Assembly: GCA_014898425.1 (NCBI GenBank) | Contig: RCSZ01000019.1 | Span: forward strand, 558,001 to 622,000 | Length of the DNA stretch: 64,000 nt | Reading direction: 5' to 3' | Source: Botryotinia globosa | Lineage: Eukaryota; Ascomycota; Leotiomycetes; Helotiales; Sclerotiniaceae | Part shown: positions 44,796 to 55,744 of the stretch, in pieces | Position numbering within the stretch: position 1 is the stretch's first letter | Layout: every line of letters begins with the position of its first letter | The notes under the pieces: model-generated | Told to the model about the DNA's origin: nothing | What the model saw: the letters and a program-made list of their open reading frames with translations, nothing else | Database searches by the model: none | Position numbers and translations under genes: made by a program

Positions 44796-46160
44796 CTATT
44801 GATGAGGAGCCATTCCGAGGGAGTTGTTTCCTCCGTTGAATGCGACGAATTGAGACTTGAACATAATGTCACCGTAAATTTGAAGGTTGGAAGTAGTGGC
44901 TTGGAGACCTCCGAAGCAGGCTGTGAGGAATTAATGTTAGCATATTGTCCAAAAGGAAAGAAGAGCAGGTCGTAACTTACTGGTACCAGTGTTGTCAACA
45001 GGAGCATAGTTGATATCAGAACCACGGACAGTAGCCATGTAGGTTCCTCCAACATCGATAGCCAAATCTGGTAGAGTGGCAGCGCAAGGGAATGTGACAC
45101 CGCCGACGGTTTGGTTGTTGACAGCACCTTGAACCTTGCTATAGTAACCGTTGACGATGTTGGCAGCAGCTAACATGAGAGTGGTTCCGGTATCAGCGAT
45201 AGCTTGTCCGTTTGGTACAGCGGTCGCGGGACCTCCTCCAACGGAAAATTTACCGGAGCTGAATTGCCAGAATCCTTGAGTGGTGTTAACAGCAGCCCAA
45301 GTGAGGGATCCGTTGAATTTGGTAGAATCAATATTTCCGAATTCGTAAGATCCAGCAGCGGCTTTGCGGAGATCGGCAGTGAAAACTGGTTGAGCGAGAC
45401 CTTGGGACATGGCGTTATCGAAGAAGGTCTTCTGTTGCGCGGGCTTGACAGTGTTGAGCTTAGAGAATGCGAGACCGACGAGTCCGTTAGATTGAGTATC
45501 GGAGACAAAGGATGCGGAGACTGCGGTGGCCATCTCGATTGCTTGTCCAGTGACAGTGGCTCCTCCAATGTTGACAGTGTCTGTACCAACGTTACCAGCA
45601 GCTCCGGATCCATCACCGTATGAGATGGACCAAGTAGCACCTTGCATTGCCTTGAAGCTTTTTGATTTAGAGGCATCATAGTTTTGGTGACCAGATTGGG
45701 AAGCGGTTGCGAGTTGAGTGCTGAAAACCCAGAGATCGGATGATCCACTATCGAAGTCCATGTTCATGACTTGTCCACCAATGTTGACTGGCGACAAGTA
45801 CTCAACATCTCCACTCTCTGGTGTAGCAGTAACGAGACCTGTTCCTGCAGCTGCGCTACCACTACCACTTGCGGCGGCGGCTACTGCCGTTGTGCTTCCA
45901 GTGGCGGCTTTGGAGTTTCCTTCTGGGAAGGCAGGGTTGGCATCTGAGTTCATGGCCGCGACCAATGATGCTGGGAGAGTCATGGAATGCTTGTTGTATG
46001 CTTTGATGAGAGCTCTTGTACCGGCACCGGCTGTTCGACCGACATAATTAGGGTTTGCGACACGCTCGACTTTGAAGCTTCGCTTTTGTGCTGGGTGTGG
46101 AGCGGCGAGGACCAAGTTGATGAGTGCGAGGACATAGAATGCTTGAAGTAATGAAGGCAT
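44796..46160 (-). CDS. Secreted pepsin-like aspartic protease (family A1)
   Basis: Extracellular acid protease of the endothiapepsin/penicillopepsin type. Exons are 46160-44981 and 44920-44796 (GTAAGT...CACAG), 434 residues. Signal peptide about 1-19 (MPSLLQAFYVLALINLVLA), then a propeptide and an unusual Ala/Ser/Gly-rich linker (residues about 85-110) before the mature enzyme (VEYLSPVNIGGQ). Catalytic site 1 is DFDSGSSDLW with Asp137; the motif is D-S-G rather than D-T-G, a tolerated variant. The flap YGDGS is present. Site 2 is IADTGTTLM with Asp323. The second exon gives the conserved CFGGLQ and IYGDIMFKSQFVAFN. Intact, despite lying 282 bp from the RIP-mutated element. Confidence 0.95.
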
Positions 46161-47918
46161 CTTGAATGATTGGTAGGGCCACGCCAGGTGGTTGTATAAA
46201 AAAGAAAAGGGTGGTTGGCTTGTGTGAATGAAAGACTAATGCGATTGCTTGAGATAGACCAGACCACAAGAGAAAAGCAGATTGCTGGAAAATATGAACT
46301 GAGAAAGAAAAATGGATGCCGGCCCCAATATTATTATGAAGGAAATGTAAATAGATATATGAACGATGACTGGAAATGCAATTATAAAAAAACAAGCCAA
46401 GAAACCTGGAGTGTTCCGGGTATGGAGATGGATAGAGATAGAGAGAGTAATGGAAACTAAAACGAAAATACACGGCTTTTCACGAAGAATAAGTAGAGAA
46501 ATATGAAGTTTGCGCATGAAGCTTTAAGACTACTTGACATGCAAGTTTGAAGACAAGGTTCAAACGCCAAAGCTGGATGCCAGACACAAGCTGCGGCATA
46601 ATGGTGGAGTATGATACTTTATTCGGGAAAAGTCCCTAACGTCTTGAGTAGCCGGGTATGCATGTTTGATCTTTCTCCTGGCCTTCATGGCGTTGTCTGT
46701 GCTTTGACGAAGGCTCTGGGATTGACATGACTTTCTACTTGACCCTTGTTCTGGATTGTACTACTGTATGGTATGGATTTTGATATGAAGAAAGATTTTA
46801 AAGGTACGGGGTTGTGGTCGTGGATTGTGAGCACCGAGAAGAGGTTACAGAAATTGTATGACTAGGTATACCTAGACAGGAATAGTCACATCCAGTCATG
46901 TCTGAATACGCAGAGTTTGGTAGATTTTTGGGGCAATCTGAAATTGGAGACAGTTCATAATTGGATCTTACGAAATAGAGTTGTACAAAGAGGCAAAATG
47001 ATGGTGAGATTAGTAATGTTATGGACCCTGTGAGATTCAGGGGAGCCCTATTAGAATATCCTGGAGCTTGGCAATGTCACCGGCGACGATTTTCTTTGGT
47101 TAATGAGGATCTACTTTCAGGAAAGTAGTCTTTGAAAATCATTGAATTAGCCTCTCTGATTCGTACTCAAGTGGCCGTTGAGTTTCCATAGGGATAAACT
47201 TAGCGTTGAGGCTGACGTTTACCTCAACGACACCAAACTTTTTGAGGGCGACGGACTCTTTCATAGTTCAATACTAAATAAAGGATATGAATGGAAGTGT
47301 TTAGCGATGAATGTCTTAGTACACATTGATTGGTTCCAAACTTAGCACCGTCTACTTCCCCCTGAAAATAGGGCAGTTAGAGCGGTTTGGTAGATTGAAA
47401 TTTTTTGAGCCAATGGTATTTGAAGGATTCAATAGAGAGCATCGACTCATATGTTAGGTTCCGTTCGTTTGAGAAAGCTAGAACTTCGAATACCGGTATA
47501 TATTCTTCCGAAATCAATACCGATCATTCGGGGATTCTACTCCGTAGAGCACTGAATGTGCCCATACCAAGAGAACACCAAGAGAAAAGGCCTCTGTTTA
47601 AATCACGATCAACCATTTCCCCATGAATTTGTATGGAGTGAGTTTAATATATCCAAGTCGACTCGGATACGTTTCTTCATTCTTGGACTATCTGGATGTG
47701 ATTGTGCAATGTTTCGAAAGTTCAGAATATACGGTAGGAGTTTGATCCGCACGCCACTGCCGTGATCAGATCTAGAAACATCATTTGTGTCGATTGGATT
47801 GTTCTGGCTACGGAAGGATTTCTGAAGCCATTATATTAGTGTATGTGTATACAAAGCAGAATGTGTCATCCTTCAAGAACTTAAAGACTTGTGTTCGTGC
47901 CATCTCATCATCACCTTC

Positions 47919-47962
47919 GCCTGCCGCCTGCCGCCTACCGCCTACCGCCTACCGCCTACCTC
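47919..47962. repeat. Heptamer tandem repeat CCGCCTA/CCGCCTG
   Basis: Six copies of a 7-bp unit; the first copies end in G and the later ones in A. Confidence 0.85.
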
Positions 47963-50452
47963 CTTCATCACATCTTAAAATTTTGGCGCTTCGTTAAGTT
48001 GATATGATTGTGGCCGCGACATAGCGGCCAGTACTTTTGATATTTATAAAAAGACAAGGATTGTTAGATCTCATCGGTTGACGAATTAAGTCTACAGGAT
48101 CATAAGGTAAAAGCATCCCCCCGCCATCCAAGCTTGAAACTAGATGTACTATAATCTGAAACGTCAGCTCTTGGCCACCAATGATCAAATCGGAGCGTGT
48201 ATCTGAAAGGGGTTTGCGAATTCTTGGAAATGTCTCGCGTTAATTGGATAACGGATTTTTCTCTTTCTTTTCCCATATTCTTTCTTCATCAACGGAGAAA
48301 TACACAGTTATTACTAAAAGATATGTAGATCCTTCGATTCAGTTCTTTCTTTCGCTGTACAACACTACATGGAGGAGTTTCTATGTATATGATTTCATAA
48401 GACCTTGTATTGTAGGGACCGGTTCGAACAATGGTATCATGGTACTGCGCTATTTCTTTTCGTGATCTTCGATTGGCATTGTTCTTGACTTCTTGCCTGG
48501 CTTGCTTATTTGATTTTGAAGTCGTACCAAAACAGCCCCCTCCTCGTTATGTTTTCTATTTTCTATTATTCCTCTTAATCCTTCGCTCCAGATTGGTAAA
48601 GCTGCCATCATGCCTTTATTATGATATGATCCTTTCTACCTAAAAAGATCTTCCATACAGCACTAGCCACTCATCTCACCCAGTCTATTCCGTCTTCGTT
48701 GTGCTCTTAGTGTGCATTTGGAAGAGAGATTACGTTATGCGTGCGTGCGCTCGCTTCGGAGGCCCGGACAGGCCACCATCTCACCAAATGATTGTCAAAC
48801 CGTTATCGTCTCTAAATACACCCCATAACTACTCACAGTGACTATCACACAAATGCCACGAAGCATGCGTATCCTTGACTGAGTCTAAGATTTGAATTTG
48901 AAAAGGCAGATCTATTGAGACGGGATGAGATCAAACGTCGAGGTATATCCTCGTGCATTCACGCGTCAAACATAGCCTTCTATTGAAACAACAACACAGC
49001 TTGAATCCGCAACTGCTATGGCTGTGCAAATTAAGAATGAAGTTGATATGAATCCAAAGCTTGTTTGGAACTTTATTCGACTACCAGAGAGCAGGGAAAT
49101 TATGTTACTATCGTTCGACATTGACCAAGAAGTATCGCACGCCTCCTTGGGTGTTTGTGTTGAGTGAGGGTCCGTTTCGTACTTTTGAGGCTTGAATGTT
49201 CTGGTTCGTCCGAGGACAAAGTTATCTTCTCAATCAATGTTTCATTGCTGTTGGCACATCAGCGGCAGAAGTATTCTGCGTAAGTTGTTTCTGTTTCGAA
49301 AGCTGGAAGAGACTTCAAGTTCTGACTTCTCAATCATCGTGGCTTGGATGAATCACAAAACATGACCCTATCGACACAAGACCGTTCGATACATGTGCAC
49401 AAGCCACCTTGTAGAACGTTTGTGATTGCGTAGTCTTGATCCAGCAGGGCCCTCCGAAAGTCTTCTGGTTCCTCAAATGCTAATTCATATCAACCAAAAT
49501 GTAAGCAATTGGTGCTACGCAACTGTCATTACATCGGCGCAGTTTTTATCACGAATCCACCCCCGCAAAGCTTGAATGGTATGGCGTAGGCATGTACCAC
49601 TCGTATCTGGTCTGAGATCTGATTATAGAGGTAATCATCTCTGCTTTGCTGACTAGTGTTGCTTCCCTGAGGACTATGAGAGTCGGAAAACATGCTGAGG
49701 GGTCTAGTTGTGGGATTCGGAGAGAAATGGTGTGCTCGGATTTTATGAATGACTTCCGCCTCATCAGCAGCTCCTTTGACCATGAAGATTTCTTTCAAGC
49801 TGTAGAGACCTAATAGCTCCGTGGCGGCAATCTCAACGATGAGTCGCAAATTTTCTGAATTTATCTCAACTATTATTTCACCAATCCAAGATTCGTCTTC
49901 TGTTCGCGACAGTGCAATGCTCTCTCTCTACTCTAATGAAGCATTCATTTTACGTCGAGGTTTGAACGGCTTTATTCTTGATTAGCTTTGTCTTCACGGA
50001 CATCGTGGATCTTATTTGTTTCCACACGGTAGAGACATTATAGACCCTACCTCTGTGTTTATTGAATTCTTAAAATTTGCCTCGATCCTCCAAACTATAT
50101 CCGTTTCGACTGGTAGCCGTATACTACGCTTTCTTGGCAACGGGAAGACTCTTCGGAGTATCACGGGTATACGAGTCAATACTTGCCCACCGGAAGACAA
50201 TGTCGAAGGACCACACTCATCATTGGTTCTTCAGTCATACCTACCAAACTGGAAAGCTTTCGTTTGACGTACCATCTTTCATTAGGGTAGGAGATCTTCA
50301 AGCTGTCGTGGGATAGAAATATGAATTGGACCAATCATATCGCTGTCGCCTCGATATGTAAATATTGTAATATGTAACATTGAACTACGGCACAAGTATT
50401 CAATTTCTTGATCCGAACTTTGAGCTTCGCCACACACAGAAAAGACTGCTCG

Positions 50453-50701
50453 TCAAGGATTAGCTATTGGCAACTGGAAGGTCAGTTCGTTTTTCATTTG
50501 TAACGTAGATGTTTTTGCTCCGTCGTAAACGTATCCGAGATCTTGTAACTTTTCTATTAGTGGTAAAACCATATTTGTTTCTATACTGTTTTGTTTCGCC
50601 AAGTTGTTCTGATGGTTTGATTCAAGACTCTGTCCTGTACTATTAGCCGGGGCATTGTACGAGCGTTGGACGGGGAGACGGAGTGTCCTTGATAACTGCA
50701 T
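50453..50701 (-). CDS. Possible small protein, unrecognised
   Basis: Open frame of 82 residues from an ATG at 50701, with a plausible soluble C-terminal half (VLPLIEKLQDLGYVYDGAKTSTLQ). No domain, no splice partner and no independent support. It may equally be the 3' UTR of the DUF4139 gene transcribed on the same strand. Confidence 0.2.
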   Translation of the reverse strand: MQLSRTLRLPVQRSYNAPANSTGQSLESNHQNNLAKQNSIETNMVLPLIEKLQDLGYVYDGAKTSTLQMKNELTFQLPIANP

Positions 50702-50808
50702 GTCTAGAGAAAATCGTTTGTCAAATTGCTACCAACATAAACTATTGCTATATCCTATCATAACAGGCGTCCCGCCTTGTCTAACATAACACAACCATGT
50801 TCCGGCAC

Positions 50809-53365
50809 CTATGCATTAACCACAGTCTCTCCACTTGGAAATCCGGCCTCATATTGCAACACCAATTTAACACCTGCTCCCGGTGCCAGCCTCACATTCC
50901 ACAGAACTTCTCCACTCTTCTTCAATTCTGCATCGGCCGTTCCCCATGCATCGATTTTTTTACTTCGACGAACAAGTTCACCTCCACTACTAGAAGTTCT
51001 CTCCCTATCCCTATCCCTATCTCTTTCCCGCTCCCGACCTCCTTGAAGCATCTCATCATCCAAGTTCAATCCCGTAGGAATTCTATCACCATCAGGTTTC
51101 AAACCTCGAGGGACCAAAACCTCGACTCGAAGTCTCTCTTCTTCGGAAACAGGCACCTGATCCATAACTAATAGACTGACACCTCGTTGCATCCTCGTGT
51201 TGCGCAAGGACAAAGAACGTAAGAAGACATTGCTGTCTTCTTTTGAGAAGATCCCGCTTTGCGAACGTCGTACCTCGGGCTTGTTATACACGACCTTGAT
51301 AGCTGGATCAACACCAAGATTCAAACTCAGGCTTTCACCAACAGAACATCTTGGGAAGGTAGCTTGACCCAGAAAGCTGCCATCCAAATTCAATCCCACT
51401 GGGCCTGCTAACAAAGGAATCTTTGACGAATTCCGCAACTTGGCCTTGAGGAATGCAACCGTCCGGAGCTTAGGTATAACCACATGTTCAAATCCAATAT
51501 TCTTAAACTCAATTTTCGCAATCTTGTGCTTAAGGACAGAGTTTGAAGGCATAAGGGTTTTAAGGCCAGGGAGATCATAGGTGGTCGACATGCCAGACTC
51601 TTCCCAAGCTCCTTCCTCGAATGTAAGGGTGGGTTTTGGTGAAAGAAGACGCTGAATTAGAGGGGCTTCGAAAGCGCCGGTAGGATCACCTATATCTGAT
51701 CCAGGCGCGGAAACATTGGCGCTATGCTCTGAGTGTATGAGAGGCTGGGCGTTATTAAGGAGAGGATTACCTTGAACTGGTTGGTTGCCAGTGTTCTCGG
51801 CAACAGACTCAGAGTTGTTGGCTGGAGATGGACGCAAGGACCCAAATAAACCACCGCTAGAGACGGGATTTTGGGATGGAGCAGGGGCCCCAAATAAGCC
51901 ACCAGTAGAGGCAGGATTATGGGATGATACATTAGATCCAAACAGAGCACCGGTGCTGGGTCCTTGAGATGGTGCAGTAGATCCAAATCCCGCAACTGGT
52001 GGAAACAAATTTTGTTTATGGTGGGCTGGGCCGCTGCCAAACACATTGTTACTTGGGAATCCACCTTTGTTTGCAAATATGTTGTTTGTCGGCTCGAATC
52101 CGAAGAGGAGATAGCGAGGTTGCTGGAGATGTTGATTATTTTTATCAGCCCATTCCGTTCTCTTGGCCGCAATTTCACTGGTACTGAAAAGAGCGGCTTC
52201 GGCATTTCTACTCCCCCCTTTCAGTAGTCGCACGTTCCATGGCGGTAAGGTTGGTATTGATTCATTAAAACTAGTGATAGATGTTTGAGAAGTTGAGAGA
52301 AGAACTTTGGCGTCGCGCCACGTTTCTGAAGTCATATTCTTTAGTTCGGCTGCATACTCTAATACACCCGTGCTGGTCAATGTATTAAGGCTGAGATCGT
52401 AGCGTGGAGACCAAGACACTTCATAGGTAATGTAAGAAATGGAGAGACTGATGATATCAGTAGCCCGACGGCTAGAGACTTGGTAGTTGTTGACGGTCAT
52501 GTCACTAGCTACCGAGCTAGGACGGGATGATCCAGATGTCATAGCAGAGCTCGTAGGCTCGATACTGATTGTGACACGGTAAACTTTCTTTGGCCAGAAC
52601 AAACTTCTCTCTGACTTGATACGTAATTTTTCCTTTGCCGACTCAGCATTCTTTCGAGATCTGGTCGCTTGTAGCTTAATTTTTTGCTTGAATGCTTTCC
52701 GTTGTGCCTTCGTTCGTGCTTTTGTTAACTTGCTCTTCTCTTTCATCAATCTAACAATTTCATCTTGCGTAACCTCCAGAGCAGCAATTGCAGCTACGTG
52801 TTCAACATAAATCTTCTCACGCTCATCGCGATATGCTTTGATGAGCTTCTCGAACTGTTCGGGCGATGGGGGATTATCACGAACTGTAGCACCATAATCC
52901 TCACAAATCTTCAGACGACTCGCAACAGAATTGATCTTTTCGGTTTCTTGGGCGAGCAAACGGTTCACTTGCTTGATTTTGGTATCGACAAGCTTCATCG
53001 ATTCATCTTCAGAGTCGGAGGAATCATCATCTGTTTCTTCCTCAAACTCTGAGTCGGATGAATAAACTTCTTCGTAAACATCACGATTAGGTAGAAGATC
53101 AACAGACACCTCGGTGATGGTAGCGGAACCGTTTCCTTCAACTTTGATGGAGTGTTCATCGATGGTTGGAGCAAGTCCATCGATGATGATTTGATTCGTT
53201 CCGGTCTAATAAGCGCCGTCAGCACAACGAACCACAGTATTTGCTCAGATTTCTTACCTGTAATGTGATATCTCTAATATCACGAACAATCTGAGCTCTG
53301 GTTGGAAAGATCAAAACACTTCGAGTGCTTAGATCTCGAACACGGAATTCTTGTTTGCTTGACAT
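50809..53365 (-). CDS. DUF4139/DUF4140 mucoidy-inhibitor-like protein with FG-repeat insert
   Basis: Exons are 53365-53258 and 53205-50809 (GTAAGA...TTAG, phase 0), 834 residues. The start MSSKQEFRVRDLSTRSVLIFPTRAQIVRDI with GTNQIIIDGLAPTIDEHSIKVEG is the DUF4140 N-terminal strand set. Next come an acidic stretch, a long coiled coil (about 100-220), then DUF4139 beginning ISLSISYITYEVSWSPRYDLSLNT and ending RLAPGAGVKLVLQYEAGFPSGE. Between the two halves of DUF4139 lies a low-complexity insert, residues about 405-490, with six Phe-Gly pairs including tandem LFGS/LFGA units about 16 residues apart, as in GLFG nucleoporins. A second low-complexity stretch, RERERDRDRDRERT, lies near the end. The biochemical function of the family is not established; the bacterial name comes from a mucoidy phenotype. 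Confidence 0.88.
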
Positions 53366-54828
53366 TTTTGCCCAATTTTCTGGGGTTGTTGTCGACGCGT
53401 GTTGACCAGTCGTAGAGTGGGGATTCCGCTGGGCATTCAGCTGTAGAAAATTTCACGGATAATGAGGAGAGTGCGATAATCAGATGTCAAAAGTAGATTT
53501 TGACGAAGAGTAGAGATGGAAAAAAAGGATGAACAGAAATGAAAAGTTGCTTCTTCCCTCAAATCCTTATATTCCGTTCTATCGCCCGACGCTCAATTTT
53601 GACGTCCGATGTTCATATTTTGGTAGAATTTAGGGTATCAGTGGATGTCAGGCAACTGAAAGCTTTACCTTTTGCCCCGCATATTGATGAACTTACGATT
53701 TTGTGTGGCCAATCAACCATTATACATCACGTTGGAAACCGCGGCTATGTTCCACTGCGAGGCAACACGAACAAGGAAACGATGTAAAAACGGAAAATGT
53801 AAGACAGAATGATGGTAACTCTTCGGTTGAGTCATATTTACTTGGATAGGCATGAACAGATAATCAGCCTGAGTTTGAAAAGTATAGACATCAAGAAAAT
53901 TCAAAGCTGTAAAGGAGTATCTACTGTGACGGGTAGCTTTTATATAAAAAATCTCTATGAAGTGCTCGAATAGCTGGAGCGGATTAATAAGAAAAGGAGA
54001 CGAGAGGGGGAAAAAGGCATTAGGTGTGGCGTTGTCCTATTCGTTGTTTGTGGCGAGTAATGATCTAGTATGTTTGAAAAGCGGTGAATCATTTCGTCGT
54101 GGCAGAATCACTTCTCGAGCCTCTCATTCTGCTCAAAGATCAAACCCTCTTTTCTTAACCACTAGTTTAAACACTAGGTACCCCTTCTTCCCCTCGCTTG
54201 ATTTATTCCGTGCGTGTTCTTGTCCATTCTCTTCAAAAAGTGATGAAAGCTTAGGTCGATTTCAATTACCTTCCACAATACATGTTAAAGAAGTTGATGG
54301 CGAGTGCCATGCATGATTAACAAGTTGGATTGTGTCATTAATTTGAATTTATAATCGAAAAAATAAGCCACAAGCCACTACCAGCACATTAGGTAGCAAT
54401 CTGAATCCGTCGGTACCAGTCAATACATGGGATCTTATCTATAGAGTTACGGAACGAGGGAACGACTTTTCTATGGTAAGACAGAGCCACAAGGATATAT
54501 GATTAACAAATGCTCCCCTTCTCAGCCAATAGAATCACCATGACTACTTTCAGTAGCATCAATCATAGACTATGGGGAAATGTCCATCTTTAAGCACGAC
54601 ATTGTTGGATGATGGTTCGTAAGCAGATGTATTTCTAAGCAGTTCTTAATGTTGGATATACATACAGATTTATCTCCATCAACTTGCAAGAGCACACGAA
54701 GAAGTCTTACAACAGTTCTAGGTTATTAGTCTCATATCAGGTCCTTCTTGGATATTTTCCTTTAAGATTTAGGACATTTCCGTGATATAAACATCTCGTA
54801 GTAATATCAAATCCATTCTTGAGTCATC
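53366..54828. other. Divergent intergenic region
   Basis: About 1.46 kb between the DUF4139 and SDR start codons; only short open frames, nothing recognised. Confidence 0.5.
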
Positions 54829-55744
54829 ATGTCAAAAATTATCCTTATCCTCGGCGGTGGACCCAATATTGGACTCAATATCGCTCGTGTTTTCTCATCG
54901 AAAGGATCATACAAGACCGTAATTGTATCACGAAATCCTAAACAAGAGCTCATCAAAGCGGCTGATCTTTCCCTCCAAGCCGATTTCACTGACCCCACAA
55001 GCATCAAACGTATTTTTGATGAAGTGAAACAAAACTTTGGAGTTCCAAGTGTTGTTGTGTATAATGGTTAGTCTTTCTATCCTAGGATCGGGGCCTTGGT
55101 CATCCAGACTACAACTCGATTGTTCGAGACGACAAAAACTTTTAAGTTGCTTCATATGATGGATTTATACAAGATTGTTTAAGCGGTCTGAAATATTGAA
55201 CACCCCAAAGCCAAATGTATGAAACCTACTGATGAATAGAAAAGCCGCAGCGTTAATAGTCACCCCTGATCCTCTCTCTGTGCCATTGGAAAAGTTCAAT
55301 GAAGACCTCAATGTGGTCATTACTTCAGCATATGCTGCTGCACATGAGGCTGTAGAGGGATTCAAAAGTCTTGCTGAAGCTACTAACAAGACATTTATTT
55401 ACACCGGAAATATACTGAATCGTCAAGTCATCCCATCGTTACTTGCGTTTGGTATTGGAAAGTCTGGTGCAGCTCATCTTATCCAAAGTGCTTCAGAAGT
55501 GTACAAGAAAGGTGGATATAGGTACGTGAAAATAAAACGGGATTGTGAATTCGGATTAACACATCAAAGGTTCTATTGGGCGGACTAACGAACGACAGAG
55601 GGAGGGCCTAAAGGCAAGGCAACTGATGGTGAAGCACATGGAGAATTCTACTATGAATTGGCGACGAGTGAGGAACCCTTGACTTGGGATGCTACTTTCG
55701 TGGCTGGAAAAGGCTATGTTGACTTCAATGGAAAACTGGAATGA
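54829..55744 (+). pseudogene. Short-chain dehydrogenase-like gene with premature in-frame stop
   Basis: NAD(P)-binding Rossmann protein. Segments 54829-55066, 55245-55521 and 55570-55744 join in phase through two GT-AG introns. They give ILILGGGPNIGLNIARVF (nucleotide-binding Gly motif), VVYNAAALIVTPDPLSVP, FNEDLNVVITSAYAAAHEAV, GNILNRQVIPSLLAFGIGKSGAAHLI and a C-terminus ending GYVDFNGKLE. The usual catalytic Tyr-x-x-x-Lys reads F-G-I-G-K, as in some atypical members. In the third segment the frame meets TAA at 55586-55588 where relatives are expected to have Glu in A-D-E-R-T; the frame then stays open and conserved for 51 more codons to a natural stop. So this is a recent nonsense allele, a sequencing error, or a recoded stop. 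A truncated product of about 177 residues is possible. Confidence 0.78.

Larger units (their letters stand above)
46161..50808. other. Gene desert, about 4.6 kb
   Basis: No gene can be supported. It contains a CCGCCTA-type heptamer repeat (47919-47962) and a few short open frames with protein-like composition: 47139-47264 (-), 49529 to about 49905 (-), 50012-50267 (+) and 50453-50701 (-). None has a known domain. The last one starts at an ATG (82 residues) and lies just downstream of the DUF4139 gene. Probably long promoter sequence for the protease plus gene debris. Confidence 0.5.

Noticed and set aside
44580..44975. 131-codon + strand frame
   Set aside because: Overlaps the last exon and intron of the aspartic protease on the opposite strand; no domain.
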